Positions 37,511-49,045 of a stretch of 53,011 nt of DNA are shown one piece after another. The translations under genes and the position numbers were made by a program. The stretch comes from Thauera aminoaromatica S2 (GTDB lineage: Bacteria; Pseudomonadota; Gammaproteobacteria; Burkholderiales; Rhodocyclaceae). The notes under the pieces were generated by a model. It did no database searches and was not told the DNA's origin. It worked only from the letters and a program-made list of their open reading frames with translations. Positions within the stretch are counted from its first letter, which is position 1, and every line of letters begins with the position of its first letter. The stretch is taken from the NCBI RefSeq assembly GCF_000310185.1, contig NZ_AMXD01000012.1, forward strand, positions 1-53,011, given 5' to 3'.

Positions 37511-39223
37511 TCAAAGGTCTTCGGCCGACAGGATCATCTCGGTGAGACCCTTCCCGCCCTGCACCATCGGATAGACGTTTTCGGTCTGGTCGATCTGGAA
37601 ATCGAGGAACACGAGCTCGTCCTTGTGGGTGGTGAAGGCCTCGCGCAGCGCACCCTCGACGTCGGCCGGCCGGTCGACACGGATGCCGACGTGGCCGTAG
37701 GACTCGGCCAGCTTGGCGAAGTCGGGCAGGGAGTCCATGTAGGACTCGGAGTAGCGCCCGCCGTGGAACAGCTCCTGCCACTGGCGCACCATGCCCAGGT
37801 AGCGGTTGTTGAGGTTGCAGATCTTGATCGGCAGGCGGAACTGCTTGCAGGTCGAGAGCTCCTGGATGTTCATCTGGATCGAAGCCTCGCCGGTCACGCA
37901 GGCCACCTGCATGTCGGGGTTGGCGAGCTTGGCGCCCATGGCATAGGGCATGCCCACGCCCATCGTGCCCAGGCCGCCCGAGTTGAGCCAGCGCCGCGGC
38001 TTGTCGAAGCCGTAGTACTGCGCCGCCCACATCTGGTGCTGGCCGACGTCGGAGGTGACGATGGCGTCGCCACCGGTGACTTCCCACAGCTTCTGGATCA
38101 CGAACTGCGGCTTGATGATCTCGTCCGAGTTCTTGTAGACCATGCACTTGCGCTCGCGCCACTGCTCGATCTGCTTCCACCACGAGGCCAGCGCCTCGGG
38201 GTTGGGGCGCGCCTCGCCGGATTCGATCTGGCGGATCATCTCGTCGAGCACTTCCTTGACGTCGCCGACGATCGGAGTGTCGACGCGCACGCGCTTGGAG
38301 ATCGACGAGGGATCGATGTCCACATGGATGATCTTGCGCGGCTCTTCGGCGAAGTGCGCCGGATTGCCGATCACGCGGTCGTCGAAGCGGGCGCCGACGG
38401 CGAGCAGCACGTCGGAGTAGTGCATCGCCATGTTGGCTTCAAAGGTGCCGTGCATGCCCGGCATGCCGAGGAACTGGCGGTCGCTCGAGGGGTAGCCGCC
38501 GAGGCCCATGAGGGTGTTGGTGATCGGGTAGCCGAGGAGCCGCGTGAGCTTGACGAGCTGCTCGGCCGCGTTGGAGAGCACCACGCCGCCGCCGGTGTAG
38601 ATCATCGGGCGCTTGGCTTCGAGCAGCAGCTGCACCGCCTTCTTGATCTGGCCCGAGTGGCCCTTGGTCACCGGGTTGTACGAGCGCATCGAGATCTCTT
38701 TCGGGTACTCGTACTCGCAGCGCTGCATCGACACGTCCTTCGGGATGTCGACCAGGACCGGGCCGGGGCGGCCGGTGCGGGCGAGGTGGAAGGCCTTCTT
38801 CATCGTCGCGGCGATGTCGCGCACGTCCCTGACGAGGAAGTTGTGCTTGACGCACGGGCGGGTGATGCCGACCGTGTCGACTTCCTGGAAGGCGTCCTGG
38901 CCGATCGCGGCGACCGGCACCTGGCCGGAGATGATCACCATCGGGATCGAGTCGCAGTAGGCGGTGGCGATGCCGGTGACGGCGTTGGTCGCACCCGGGC
39001 CGGAGGTCACCAGCGCGACGCCGACCTTCTCGGTGCTGCGCGCGAAACCGTCGGCGGCGTGCACGGCGGCCTGCTCGTGGCGTACCAGCACGTGGCGGAC
39101 CGTTTCCTGCTGGAAGAGCGCGTCGTAGAGGAAGAGGACCGCGCCGCCCGGGTAACCGAAGACGTACTCGACCTTTTCTTCCTGCAGGCACCTGATTACA
39201 ATTTCGGCTCCGGACAGCACCAT
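37511..39223 (-). CDS. ilvB: Acetolactate synthase large subunit
   Basis: This 570-aa thiamine-diphosphate enzyme has VFGYPGGAVLFLYDAL with the catalytic Glu later in RHEQAAVHAADGFAR, and the ThDP/Mg motif GEASIQMNIQELSTCKQ with NLNNRYLGM. It condenses two pyruvates, or pyruvate with 2-oxobutyrate. It could equally be named ilvI. It is the first gene of the ilv operon, preceded by a fair promoter. Confidence 0.96.
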   Translation of the reverse strand: MVLSGAEIVIRCLQEEKVEYVFGYPGGAVLFLYDALFQQETVRHVLVRHEQAAVHAADGFARSTEKVGVALVTSGPGATNAVTGIATAYCDSIPMVIISGQVPVAAIGQDAFQEVDTVGITRPCVKHNFLVRDVRDIAATMKKAFHLARTGRPGPVLVDIPKDVSMQRCEYEYPKEISMRSYNPVTKGHSGQIKKAVQLLLEAKRPMIYTGGGVVLSNAAEQLVKLTRLLGYPITNTLMGLGGYPSSDRQFLGMPGMHGTFEANMAMHYSDVLLAVGARFDDRVIGNPAHFAEEPRKIIHVDIDPSSISKRVRVDTPIVGDVKEVLDEMIRQIESGEARPNPEALASWWKQIEQWRERKCMVYKNSDEIIKPQFVIQKLWEVTGGDAIVTSDVGQHQMWAAQYYGFDKPRRWLNSGGLGTMGVGMPYAMGAKLANPDMQVACVTGEASIQMNIQELSTCKQFRLPIKICNLNNRYLGMVRQWQELFHGGRYSESYMDSLPDFAKLAESYGHVGIRVDRPADVEGALREAFTTHKDELVFLDFQIDQTENVYPMVQGGKGLTEMILSAEDL

Positions 39224-39260
39224 CGCGAACTCGCTCTATTGGGGTTTGGATAAACGCAGA

Positions 39261-39289
39261 ACGTTACCGGCCGCTTGCGGTTTGGTCAA
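39261..39289 (-). promoter_or_regulatory. Candidate promoter of ilvBHC
   Basis: TTGACC (39284-39289) and TAACGT (39261-39266) on the minus strand are 17 bases apart, giving a leader of about 30 bases before ilvB. I see no leader peptide rich in branched-chain codons, so classical attenuation is not supported. Confidence 0.5.
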
Positions 39290-39473
39290 GGCTGCAGGCG
39301 GTGGCCGGGAGCGCATGCGGCGACGCGCGCGCGATTGACGTTGTCCTGCGGGGCCGCGATCCCGATCCCGCCGCCGGCGGCCGCAGCGCAGGTCCTCGCG
39401 CACGCGCTCCTCCCCGGTTCCCCTACCGTTTTCCCTTTTTGCGCCGCCGCCATGCGGCGGCCTGGATCGACTC

Positions 39474-40028
39474 ATGACGCGCAGCAAGAGCCGGGCCGGC
39501 AAGGCCGTCCCCGACGGGGCGCGCGCCGCCCAGCCCCCGGCACGGGATGCTTCCTCCCTCAAGGACACGGCCGGTGCAGGCCCAGCCGACCGCCCCTCCG
39601 CCGAGCTTGCCGGACTGCGCCGGCGCCTCGCTTCGATGCTGTACGAATCGATGCTGATGCTCGGCGTGCTCGCGCTCACCTTCCTCGTTCCCTACCTGAT
39701 GCTCGGCATCGCCGCCGGGTTCGCCCCGCCCGGCTGGTTGCTCTGGCTGCACGTGTTCGGCGTGCTCGGGGGGTATTTCGTGTGGTACTGGCGGCGCGGC
39801 GGGCAGACCCTCGCGATGCAGACCTGGCGATTGAAGATCGTCACCGGTGCGGACGGGCGCATTGCCTCGCTCGGGCGCTGCTGGCTGCGCTATGCGCTCG
39901 CCTGGCCCTCGGTGCTGCTGGGCGGCATCGGCCTGGCGTGGGCGTTGGTCGATCGCGACCGCCAGTTCCTCCACGACCGCCTGGCCGGCACCTGCATCGT
40001 GCTGCTGCCCGCACCCGCGAAGGCCTGA
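39474..40028 (+). CDS. RDD family membrane protein
   Basis: This 184-aa protein has a disordered N-terminus of about 45 residues, then GLRRRLASMLYESMLMLGVL (the R-x3-D-like RDD opening), a hydrophobic pair, GQTLAMQTWRLKIV and a closing helix with DRDRQFLHDRLAGT. RDD proteins are small inner-membrane proteins, some linked to ion exchange. Function here is unknown. It is divergent from ilvB. Confidence 0.8.
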   Translation: MTRSKSRAGKAVPDGARAAQPPARDASSLKDTAGAGPADRPSAELAGLRRRLASMLYESMLMLGVLALTFLVPYLMLGIAAGFAPPGWLLWLHVFGVLGGYFVWYWRRGGQTLAMQTWRLKIVTGADGRIASLGRCWLRYALAWPSVLLGGIGLAWALVDRDRQFLHDRLAGTCIVLLPAPAKA

Positions 40029-40174
40029 TCCGGCGCTTTCCCGAGTTTCCGCGCGCGCCTTTTCGTCCGCCGGCCCTGGCGGCGCGGATCGGGTACCATT
40101 CGTGCGAAGGCTTTGGTTCCGCTCCGCGCGCCCCCGTATCCGGGTGTCTCGCCGGGTGACACGAGGATCGAACG

Positions 40175-41962
40175 ATGGCCGGGATGCTGGCCCACGGGCC
40201 CTACGCCGAATTCGCCGTGCTGCTGATCGTCTCCGCCCTGGCCGGAGCGTTCGCGGTGCGCCTCCGCCAACCGGTGCTGATCGCCTACATCGTGGTCGGC
40301 ATCCTGGTGGGCCCGGCGGTGTTCGGCATCGTCACCGCGCACGACGAGGTCGCCCTGCTCGCCGAGATCGGTGTCACCGTGCTGCTTTTCGTGGTCGGGC
40401 TCAAGCTCGACCTGCATCACATCCGCCACATCGGCCCGGTCGCGCTCGCCACCGGCCTCGGCCAGCTCGGCTTCACCATCGTGTTCGGCTTCCTCATCAT
40501 CGTGCTGATGGGCAAAAGCCTGATGGACGCGCTCTACGTCGCGGTGGCGCTGACCTTCTCCAGCACGATCATCGTGGTCAAGCTGCTCTCGGACAAGCGC
40601 GAGCTCGACTCCCTGCACGGGCGCATCGCGGTGGGTTTCCTCATCGTGCAGGACGTCGCCGTGGTGCTGGCGATGATGACCATGAGCGCGCTGCGCGGCC
40701 ACGGCGACGACGCCATCCTCGCCGTGGCCGGGCACCTGGCGCTGCGCCTGGTGGGCGCCGGCATGCTGATGTTCGTGCTGATGCGCTACGTGCTGCCCTG
40801 GCTGGTGCACGCGATGGCGCGCACGCAGGAGCTGCTGCTGATCTTCGCCATCGCCTGGGGCACCGGGCTCGCCGCGCTCGGCGAGCTGGCCGGTTTCAGC
40901 AAGGAGGCGGGCGCCTTCCTGGCCGGCTTCTCGCTCGCCTCGACGAGCTACCGCGAGGCGATGAACGCGCGCCTGACCGGCATCCGCGACTTCATGCTGC
41001 TGTTCTTCTTCGTCGACCTCGGTGCCAAACTCGATTTCTCCACGCTCGGCGGTGAGCTCTGGCCGGCGGTGATCCTGTCGCTCTTCGTGTTGATCGGAAA
41101 CCCGTTGATCGTCATGGCGATCATGGGCTACATGGGCTACCGCAAGCGCACCGGCTTCCTTGCCGGCCTCACCGTGGCGCAGATCAGCGAGTTCTCAATC
41201 GTGTTCGTGGCGATGGGCATCACCCTTGGTCACGTCGGTGTAGAGGCGCTCGGTCTCACCACCCTGGTCGGGCTGGTCACGATCATGGTGTCCACCTACA
41301 TGATCCTGTACTCGCAGCCGCTCTACGAGCGCCTCGCGCCGCTGCTCGGCGTGTTCGAGCGCGCGCGCCCCTTCCGCGAGCTCGCGGTCGAGCGCCAGGG
41401 CAGGGCGGCGGGGCAGCCCGACATCGTGGTGTTCGGCCTCGGCCGCTATGGCGCGCGCCTGATGCGCCAGCTCCGCCAGGCCGGCATCGCCGTGATCGGC
41501 GTCGATTTCGACCCCGAGATCGTCCGCCAGCTGCGCCGTCAGCGCCTGCCGGTGCGCTTCGGCGACGGTGAGGACCCCGGCTTCCTCGAATCCCTGCCGC
41601 TCGCCGATGCGCGCTGGGTGGTGACCACCTTCCCGCAGTGGGATTCCAACCGCGCCTTCCTGCATGCGCTCGGCGAGGCCGGCTTCAAGGGCCGCATCGC
41701 CGGCGTGGTGCGTGACGACATCCATGGCGCCGCGCTCGGCGCTGCCGGGGTGGAGCGCGTGCTCAACCCCTTCAACGATGCGGCCGACTACGCGGCGCGC
41801 GCTTTCGCGGCGGAGATCGCCTACGAGGACGCTCATCGCACGGACGCACCCGCAGCTGCCGGCACGCAGTCCGCAACGCCGGCGCAGGATCCGGCCGCCG
41901 CGCAGCCCGCGGCGAGCCCGCGGGCGCACGCGCCCGACCGGCCCCAGGAGACCGAACGATGA
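40175..41962 (+). CDS. CPA2 cation:proton antiporter with RCK domain (KefB/YbaL-like)
   Basis: This 595-aa protein has about twelve transmembrane segments (residues 10-390; GFSKEAGAFLAGFSLAS resembles the transport core) followed by a TrkA-N/RCK nucleotide-binding domain, IVVFGLGRYGARLMRQL near residue 415, and a disordered Ala/Pro tail. It probably exchanges K+ or Na+ for protons under nucleotide or redox control. Its stop overlaps the start of a universal stress protein gene (ATGA), so transport and ATP-sensing may be linked. Confidence 0.87.
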   Translation: MAGMLAHGPYAEFAVLLIVSALAGAFAVRLRQPVLIAYIVVGILVGPAVFGIVTAHDEVALLAEIGVTVLLFVVGLKLDLHHIRHIGPVALATGLGQLGFTIVFGFLIIVLMGKSLMDALYVAVALTFSSTIIVVKLLSDKRELDSLHGRIAVGFLIVQDVAVVLAMMTMSALRGHGDDAILAVAGHLALRLVGAGMLMFVLMRYVLPWLVHAMARTQELLLIFAIAWGTGLAALGELAGFSKEAGAFLAGFSLASTSYREAMNARLTGIRDFMLLFFFVDLGAKLDFSTLGGELWPAVILSLFVLIGNPLIVMAIMGYMGYRKRTGFLAGLTVAQISEFSIVFVAMGITLGHVGVEALGLTTLVGLVTIMVSTYMILYSQPLYERLAPLLGVFERARPFRELAVERQGRAAGQPDIVVFGLGRYGARLMRQLRQAGIAVIGVDFDPEIVRQLRRQRLPVRFGDGEDPGFLESLPLADARWVVTTFPQWDSNRAFLHALGEAGFKGRIAGVVRDDIHGAALGAAGVERVLNPFNDAADYAARAFAAEIAYEDAHRTDAPAAAGTQSATPAQDPAAAQPAASPRAHAPDRPQETER

Positions 41963-42855
41963 ACCCGATCCGCACCCTCGTCGCCCCCACCGACCTCTCG
42001 GCGCTCGCCCGTCATGCCGTGGTCCGTGCCTGCCTGCTCGCGGCCGAGCTCGGTGCGCGGGTGTCGCTGCAGCACGTGGTCAATTCCGGCGCGCTCGACA
42101 CCTTGCGCCAGCTGCTCGACACCGACTCCGTCGGGCTGCAGGAGAAGCTGCTCGAGGAGGTGCGCGGCGAGGTCGAAGCGCTCGCCGCCGAGATGCACAA
42201 GCGCCACGGGGTGACGCCCGAGCTGCACCTGGCGGTGGGTGGCGTGCTCGGCGAGATCGTCGCCCACGCCGAGGCGATCGACGCCGACCTGCTGGTGATG
42301 GGGGCGCGCGGCGCAGGCTTCATGCGCGAGCTGCTGATCGGCTCCACCACCGAGCGCGTGCTGCGCAAGTCCGTGCGCCCGATGCTGGTGGTCAAGCAGA
42401 TCGCCCACGAGCCCTATCGCCGCGTGCTCGTGCCGGTGGACTTCTCGGCACGCGCGCTCGAGGCGCTGGAGTTCGCGCGGCGCGTGGCCCCGCAGGCCGA
42501 GTTCGTGTTGCTGCACGCCTTCGAGGTGCCCTTCGAGGGCAAGCTGCGCTATGCCGGCGTGGAGGAGAGCGCGCTGTCCTCGCTGCGCGTCAACGCGCGT
42601 CGCGAGGCGGGTGCGCAGATGAACGAGCTGGTCGCGCGCGCGCGGGTGGACGAGAACCGCGTGCGCCGCATCGTGGTCCACGGCGAGGCCACGACACAGA
42701 TCCTCGAGCAGGAGCAGGAACAGGATTGCGACCTGATCGTGATCGGCAAGCGCGGCCACGGCCTGCTCGGCGAAATGCTGCTCGGCAGCGTCACCAAGCA
42801 CGTTCTCGCGCGTTCGACGGCCGATGTGCTGGTCTGCGACCGCAAGCCCGACTGA
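41959..42855 (+). CDS. Tandem-domain universal stress protein
   Basis: This 298-aa protein has two UspA domains (about residues 1-150 and 151-298), each with an ATP-binding G-x2-G-x9-G-S/T pattern: GARGAGFMRELLIGST and GKRGHGLLGEMLLGS. The first domain starts LVAPTDLSALARHAVV. Such proteins bind ATP and modulate partners under stress. Overlap with the antiporter gene suggests it acts on that transporter; inferred from arrangement. Confidence 0.87.
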   Translation: MNPIRTLVAPTDLSALARHAVVRACLLAAELGARVSLQHVVNSGALDTLRQLLDTDSVGLQEKLLEEVRGEVEALAAEMHKRHGVTPELHLAVGGVLGEIVAHAEAIDADLLVMGARGAGFMRELLIGSTTERVLRKSVRPMLVVKQIAHEPYRRVLVPVDFSARALEALEFARRVAPQAEFVLLHAFEVPFEGKLRYAGVEESALSSLRVNARREAGAQMNELVARARVDENRVRRIVVHGEATTQILEQEQEQDCDLIVIGKRGHGLLGEMLLGSVTKHVLARSTADVLVCDRKPD

Positions 42856-42900
42856 GCCGCGCCGCGGGCAGCCTGGCGCCGCTCGCGCCGTGGTCCCGTC

Positions 42901-42930
42901 GTCCTGACCGGTCCTGACCGGTCCTGACCG
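42901..42930. repeat. Three tandem 10-bp repeats upstream of pepN
   Basis: GTCCTGACCG is repeated exactly three times in a row in the gap between the stress protein and pepN. It may be a slippage product or a cluster of regulator sites. Confidence 0.9.
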
Positions 42931-43026
42931 CAGCTTTGCGCCAGGCATGCCCGCCCTGTGCGGCTCGCCCGCCAGGGCGTACACTCGCGCCCTTGCCGCG
43001 CCCGCGAGGCGCCGATGGAGAACATA

Positions 43027-45702
43027 ATGAAAACCGAACATGCCCCGACGATCCAGCGCGCCGACTACCGGCCGCTGGCGTGGACGGTCGAGACCGTCGA
43101 CCTGCACTTCCGCCTCGACCCCGAGGCCACCCTGGTCACCAACCGAATGTCCTGCGTGCGCAAGCGCGACGCCGCCGACGGCCCGATCCGGCTATGGAGC
43201 GAGGCGCTCGAGCGCGTGTCGCTGAGCGTAGACGGCCAGGCCCCGCAAGCGCTGCGCGAGGACGGCGGCGTCATCGAGATCGACGCTGCGGGCGATCGCG
43301 TCGTGGTCGAGGTCGTCACCCGGGTGAATCCGCGCGCCAACACCACGCTCTCGGGCCTCTACCTGTCGAACGGCGGCTTCTTCACCCAGTGCGAGGCCGA
43401 GGGCTTCCGCCGCATCACCTGTTTCCCCGACCGTCCCGACGTGATGGCGCGCTACACCGTCACGCTCGAAGCCGACCGCGAGGCCTGCCCGGTGCTGCTC
43501 TCCAACGGCAACCTGGTCGACGCGGGCCTGCTGCCGGGTGGGCGCCACTACGCCAAGTGGGAGGATCCCTTCCGCAAGCCCTCGTATCTGTTCGCGCTGG
43601 TCGCGGCGAAGCTGGTCGCGTTCGAACGCAAGGTCGAGACGATGTCGGGCCGCGAGGTGCTGCTGCAGGTGTGGGTGGAGGAGGGCAACCTCGACCGCGT
43701 CGAACACGCGATGGATTCGCTGGTGCACTCGATGCGCTGGGACGAGGAGACCTTCGGCCTGGAGCTCGACCTCGACCGCTTCATGATCGTCGCCGTGGCC
43801 GACTTCAACATGGGCGCGATGGAGAACAAGGGGCTGAACATCTTCAACACCAAGTTCATCCTCGCCAAGCCCGACACCGCCACCGACCTCGACTACGAGA
43901 ACGTCGAGAGCGTGGTCGCGCACGAGTACTTCCACAATTGGACGGGCAACCGCGTCACCTGCCGCGACTGGTTTCAGCTCACCTTGAAGGAAGGCCTCAC
44001 CGTCTTCCGCGACCAGCAGTTCTCCGCCGACATGCTGGCGCGCGCGGCCGGCCCCGAGGGGGCGGCCTCGGCGCGCGCGGTCAAGCGCATCGACGACGTG
44101 CGCGTGCTGCGCGCCGCGCAGTTCCCCGAGGACGGTGGGCCGATGGCGCACCCGATCCGCCCCGACAGCTACCAGGAGATCAACAACTTCTACACCGCCA
44201 CGGTCTACGAGAAGGGCGCCGAGGTCATCCGCATGCTGCACACCCTGCTCGGGCAGGAGGGCTTCCGCAACGGCATGGACCTCTACTTCAGCTACTTCGA
44301 CGGCCAGGCGGTGACCTGCGACGACTTCGTCGAGGTCATGTCCGAGGCCAACAACGGCTTCGACCTCGACCAGTTCATGCGCTGGTACGAGCAGGCCGGC
44401 ACGCCGCGGGTGAAGGCGAGCGGGGAGTGGAACGCGGCCGACGGCAGCTACACGCTGACCCTGGCGCAATCGACCCCGGCCACGCCCGGCCAGCACGTCA
44501 AGTTGCCGCTGGTAATTCCGGTCGCGCTGGGCCTCATCGGTGCGGACGGGCGCGACCTGCCGCTGCGGCTCGAGGGCGAGGCCCAGGCCGGGGCGACCAC
44601 GCGCGTACTGAAGCTGACCGAGGAGGCGCAGGTGTTCCGCTTCGTCGGCCTCGCCGCCGAGCCGGTGCCCTCGCTGCTGCGCGGCTTCTCCGCGCCGGTG
44701 ATCCTCGAACTCGACGAGGATGATGCGCGCCTGGCCTTCCGCATGGCGCACGACGCAGACCCCTGCAACCGCTGGGACGCCGCGCAGCGCTACGCCGAGC
44801 GCGTCGCACTGGCGCTCGCGGCCGACCCCGCGGCGACGGTGCCGGAGGCCTTCGTCCGCGCCTTCCGCGCCCTGTTGAACGACGCCGCGCTCGACCCCGC
44901 CTTCCGCGCCCAGGCGCTCGCGCTGCCGGGCGAGGCCTATCTGCTCGAGCGCATGTCGCCCGCCGATCCCGCCGCGCTGCGCGGCGCGCTGGTGCGCATG
45001 ATGCGCGCGCTCGGCGCCACCCTCGCCGCCGACTGGCTGGAGGTGGTCGAGCGCCTGCAGGTAGCGGGTGAATATCGCTACCACCCGGGCGACGCCGGCC
45101 GTCGCGCGCTGGTGAATCTCGCCCTGCGCTACCTCGCCGCCGCCGGCGTGGCCGAGGGCCTGGCGCGGGCCGAGGCGCGTTTCGCCGCCGCCACCAACAT
45201 GACCGAGCGCTTCGGCGCGCTCGCCGCGCTGGTGCACAGCACGAGCCCGGCGCGCACCGCCGCGCTGCAGGCCTTCCACGACCGCCATCGCGACGACGCC
45301 CTCGTGCTCGACAAGTGGTTCGCCTTGCAGGCGGGCGCCTGGCGCTGGGACGAGGCCGCCGAGCCGGCGCTGGCGCGCGTGCGCGTGCTCCTCAGCGACC
45401 CCGCCTTCAGCCTGTCGAACCCGAACAAGGTCTACGCCCTGCTGGGCACCTTCTTCCGCGCCAACCCGGGCGAGTTCCACGCCGCCGACGGCAGCGGCCA
45501 CGCCTTCTGGGCCGAGCAGGTGATCGCGCTCGACGCCCGCAACCCGCAGGTCGCCGCCCGCATGGCCCGCGCGCTGGAGAACTGGCGTCGTTTCACGCCT
45601 GCGCTGCAGGCCAGCATCCGCCCGCAGCTCGAACGCGTGCTAGCCACGCCGGGGCTGTCGGCGGACGTGGCCGAGATCGTCGGCAAGGCGGTGGGGGAGT
45701 GA
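43027..45702 (+). CDS. pepN: Aminopeptidase N
   Basis: This 891-aa M1 peptidase has the substrate motif GAMENKGLNIFN, zinc motif VVAHEYFHNWTGNRVT and the third ligand in LKEGLTVFRDQQFS, plus the C-terminal helical domain normal for gamma- and betaproteobacterial PepN. It removes N-terminal residues in protein turnover. GGAG six bases before the ATG at 43027 fixes the start; the longer frame to 42958 is unlikely. Confidence 0.95.
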   Translation: MKTEHAPTIQRADYRPLAWTVETVDLHFRLDPEATLVTNRMSCVRKRDAADGPIRLWSEALERVSLSVDGQAPQALREDGGVIEIDAAGDRVVVEVVTRVNPRANTTLSGLYLSNGGFFTQCEAEGFRRITCFPDRPDVMARYTVTLEADREACPVLLSNGNLVDAGLLPGGRHYAKWEDPFRKPSYLFALVAAKLVAFERKVETMSGREVLLQVWVEEGNLDRVEHAMDSLVHSMRWDEETFGLELDLDRFMIVAVADFNMGAMENKGLNIFNTKFILAKPDTATDLDYENVESVVAHEYFHNWTGNRVTCRDWFQLTLKEGLTVFRDQQFSADMLARAAGPEGAASARAVKRIDDVRVLRAAQFPEDGGPMAHPIRPDSYQEINNFYTATVYEKGAEVIRMLHTLLGQEGFRNGMDLYFSYFDGQAVTCDDFVEVMSEANNGFDLDQFMRWYEQAGTPRVKASGEWNAADGSYTLTLAQSTPATPGQHVKLPLVIPVALGLIGADGRDLPLRLEGEAQAGATTRVLKLTEEAQVFRFVGLAAEPVPSLLRGFSAPVILELDEDDARLAFRMAHDADPCNRWDAAQRYAERVALALAADPAATVPEAFVRAFRALLNDAALDPAFRAQALALPGEAYLLERMSPADPAALRGALVRMMRALGATLAADWLEVVERLQVAGEYRYHPGDAGRRALVNLALRYLAAAGVAEGLARAEARFAAATNMTERFGALAALVHSTSPARTAALQAFHDRHRDDALVLDKWFALQAGAWRWDEAAEPALARVRVLLSDPAFSLSNPNKVYALLGTFFRANPGEFHAADGSGHAFWAEQVIALDARNPQVAARMARALENWRRFTPALQASIRPQLERVLATPGLSADVAEIVGKAVGE

Positions 45703-45743
45703 GCCGCGAGGCGTCTGCTCGGCTCGACAACCCGAGGGGGTTC

Positions 45744-45882
45744 GTAGGCGCGACGCCAGTCGCGATCCATGCGCCGGGGGGCCGCGCCGGCGCAACTCGA
45801 CCACAGCAATCGCGACTTGCGTCGCTCCCACAGCGCGGCTCGAAAGCCGAGGGGTTTCTGTGGGAGCGACGCAAGTCGCGAT
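45744..45882. repeat. REP-like cluster, three units
   Basis: Units lie at 45744-45767 (plus, degenerate, loop GCCA), 45808-45831 (minus) and 45860-45882 (plus). They sit in the 311-bp gap between convergent pepN and the CBS-domain gene, which otherwise contains no gene. Confidence 0.85.
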
Positions 45883-45948
45883 GAGCGCGCTTCCGGGCCG
45901 CGCTGGCGCAGCCTTCCCGCGCGCCCCGCGACGCATCCCGCAGACGAC

Positions 45949-45982
45949 GACGCCGGACCCGACTCCCGTCGGCTCCGGCGTC
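45949..45982. terminator. Hairpin between pepN and the CBS-domain gene
   Basis: GACGCCGGA (45949-45957) pairs perfectly with 45974-45982, and inner bases CGAC/GTCG extend the stem. It has no T-run, so termination is only probable; it is placed to end both convergent transcripts. Confidence 0.5.
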
Positions 45983-46013
45983 TGCTTGTTCGGCGGCGAT
46001 GTCGCCGCGCGGC

Positions 46014-46460
46014 TCACTCCGCGGCGAGGTCGCCGGCGATGTAGCTCTCGAGCTGCTTGATGGTCTTCTCGTGCTGGGTGACGATGGACTTCACCATGTC
46101 GCCGATCGTCACGATGCCGAGCACCTTGCCTTCCTCGACCACCGGGATGTGGCGGAAGCGCTTGGCGGTCATCGTCGCCATCACGTCGTCGGCCGTGCCC
46201 GTCAGGCCGACCGTGTAAGGGTTGGGCGTCATCAGGTCGCCGACCTTCACATCGCGCGACACCAGCCCCTTGAGCACGACCTTGCGGGCATAGTCCCGTT
46301 CGGTGAAGATCCCGACCAGCTTGTCGCTGTCGGTGACCAGCACGCAGCCGATGTCGAACTGCGCCATCAGCGACAGCGCGTCGAAGACCGAGTCGGTCGG
46401 GCGCACCGCATGGAAGGTGCTGCCTTTCGCCTCGAGGATCTGTTTTACCGTCGTCATCAT
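46014..46460 (-). CDS. Tandem CBS-domain protein
   Basis: This 148-aa protein is made of two CBS domains (about residues 5-65 and 75-130), seen in VLVTDSDKLVGIFTERDYARK and RHIPVVEEGKVLGIVTIGDMVK-type repeats. Such stand-alone pairs bind adenine nucleotides or SAM and sense energy state. The partner is unknown. A G-rich site precedes the ATG at 46460. Convergent to pepN. Confidence 0.85.
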   Translation of the reverse strand: MMTTVKQILEAKGSTFHAVRPTDSVFDALSLMAQFDIGCVLVTDSDKLVGIFTERDYARKVVLKGLVSRDVKVGDLMTPNPYTVGLTGTADDVMATMTAKRFRHIPVVEEGKVLGIVTIGDMVKSIVTQHEKTIKQLESYIAGDLAAE

Positions 46461-46593
46461 CTTTCCACTCCCCCTTCTTCGTTGAAATGCGCGCCGCAGG
46501 TCGCGGCCGGGCCTTTATTTGCGGGTTTTACGGTTTTTAACCAGATCCGTCCGCCGATGCAAGCGCGGGCGAACCCGGATCCAGCCTCCCGCT

Positions 46594-48266
<1,673 letters not shown>

Positions 48267-48378
48267 TCATCGCTCCTGTTGGGAGGCGGCAGTGTCGGCC
48301 AAACTGGTGCATTGCACAAGCCTCGCGGCCCGTGCCGGGCACGGGCAGCCATCGTCGGCGCGCGCCCGCCGACTGCGC

Positions 48379-49017
48379 TCAATCCGCGTAGCCGAAGAAC
48401 TCGCGGTAGCTGCGCATCTCGCGCAGGCGTTCGAGCAGCAGTTCGAAGTCCTCGTCGCGGTCGACCGGGTTGAGCTTTCCGGCATCCACGATGAAGAGCG
48501 GTGCGGCGTCGTACTGGTAGAAATAGCGCGTGTAGCGCTCGGCCACCTGCTCGAGGTAGAGCTCGGTGATGCGGCGCTCGGCATCCAGGCCGCGCTTGCG
48601 GATGCGCTCCATCAGGGTGTCGGGGCGCGCCTGCAGGTAGATCACCAGGTCGGGACGGGGCGCGTTGGCGGGCTGCAGGCCGTCATGCACGCGGCGATAG
48701 AGCGCGAGTTCGTCGGGCGACAGGTTCTGCTCGGCGAAGAGGTGGTCCTTGTCGAACAGGAAGTCGGCCACCACACGACGCTCGCCCTCGATGGGGCCGA
48801 GCGTGGAGAGCTGGTCGATGCGCTGGAACAGGAAGGAGAGCTGGGTCGCCAGGCCCCAGCGCTCGGACTGCTGGTAGAAGCGGCCGAGGAAGGGGTTGAG
48901 CTCGGCCTGCTCGAACACCGCCTCGGCCTGGAGGCGGTCGGCCAGACGGCGGGCGAGGGAGGTCTTGCCGGCGCCGATCGGGCCTTCGACGACGATGTAG
49001 CGGGCCTTGTCGAGCAT
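48379..49017 (-). CDS. Deoxynucleoside kinase family protein
   Basis: This 212-aa P-loop kinase has YIVVEGPIGAGKTSLARRL, a DRS-like region near VVADFLFDKDHLFA and the LID-like YLQARPDTLMERIRKRG. It resembles deoxyadenosine/deoxyguanosine kinases, which phosphorylate deoxynucleosides for salvage. The substrate cannot be set from sequence. Start at ATG 49017. It lies between panB and the DUF486-like gene. Confidence 0.85.
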   Translation of the reverse strand: MLDKARYIVVEGPIGAGKTSLARRLADRLQAEAVFEQAELNPFLGRFYQQSERWGLATQLSFLFQRIDQLSTLGPIEGERRVVADFLFDKDHLFAEQNLSPDELALYRRVHDGLQPANAPRPDLVIYLQARPDTLMERIRKRGLDAERRITELYLEQVAERYTRYFYQYDAAPLFIVDAGKLNPVDRDEDFELLLERLREMRSYREFFGYAD

Positions 49018-49045
49018 GCTGGGCTGCCTTTCCGGTGAGCGTGCG

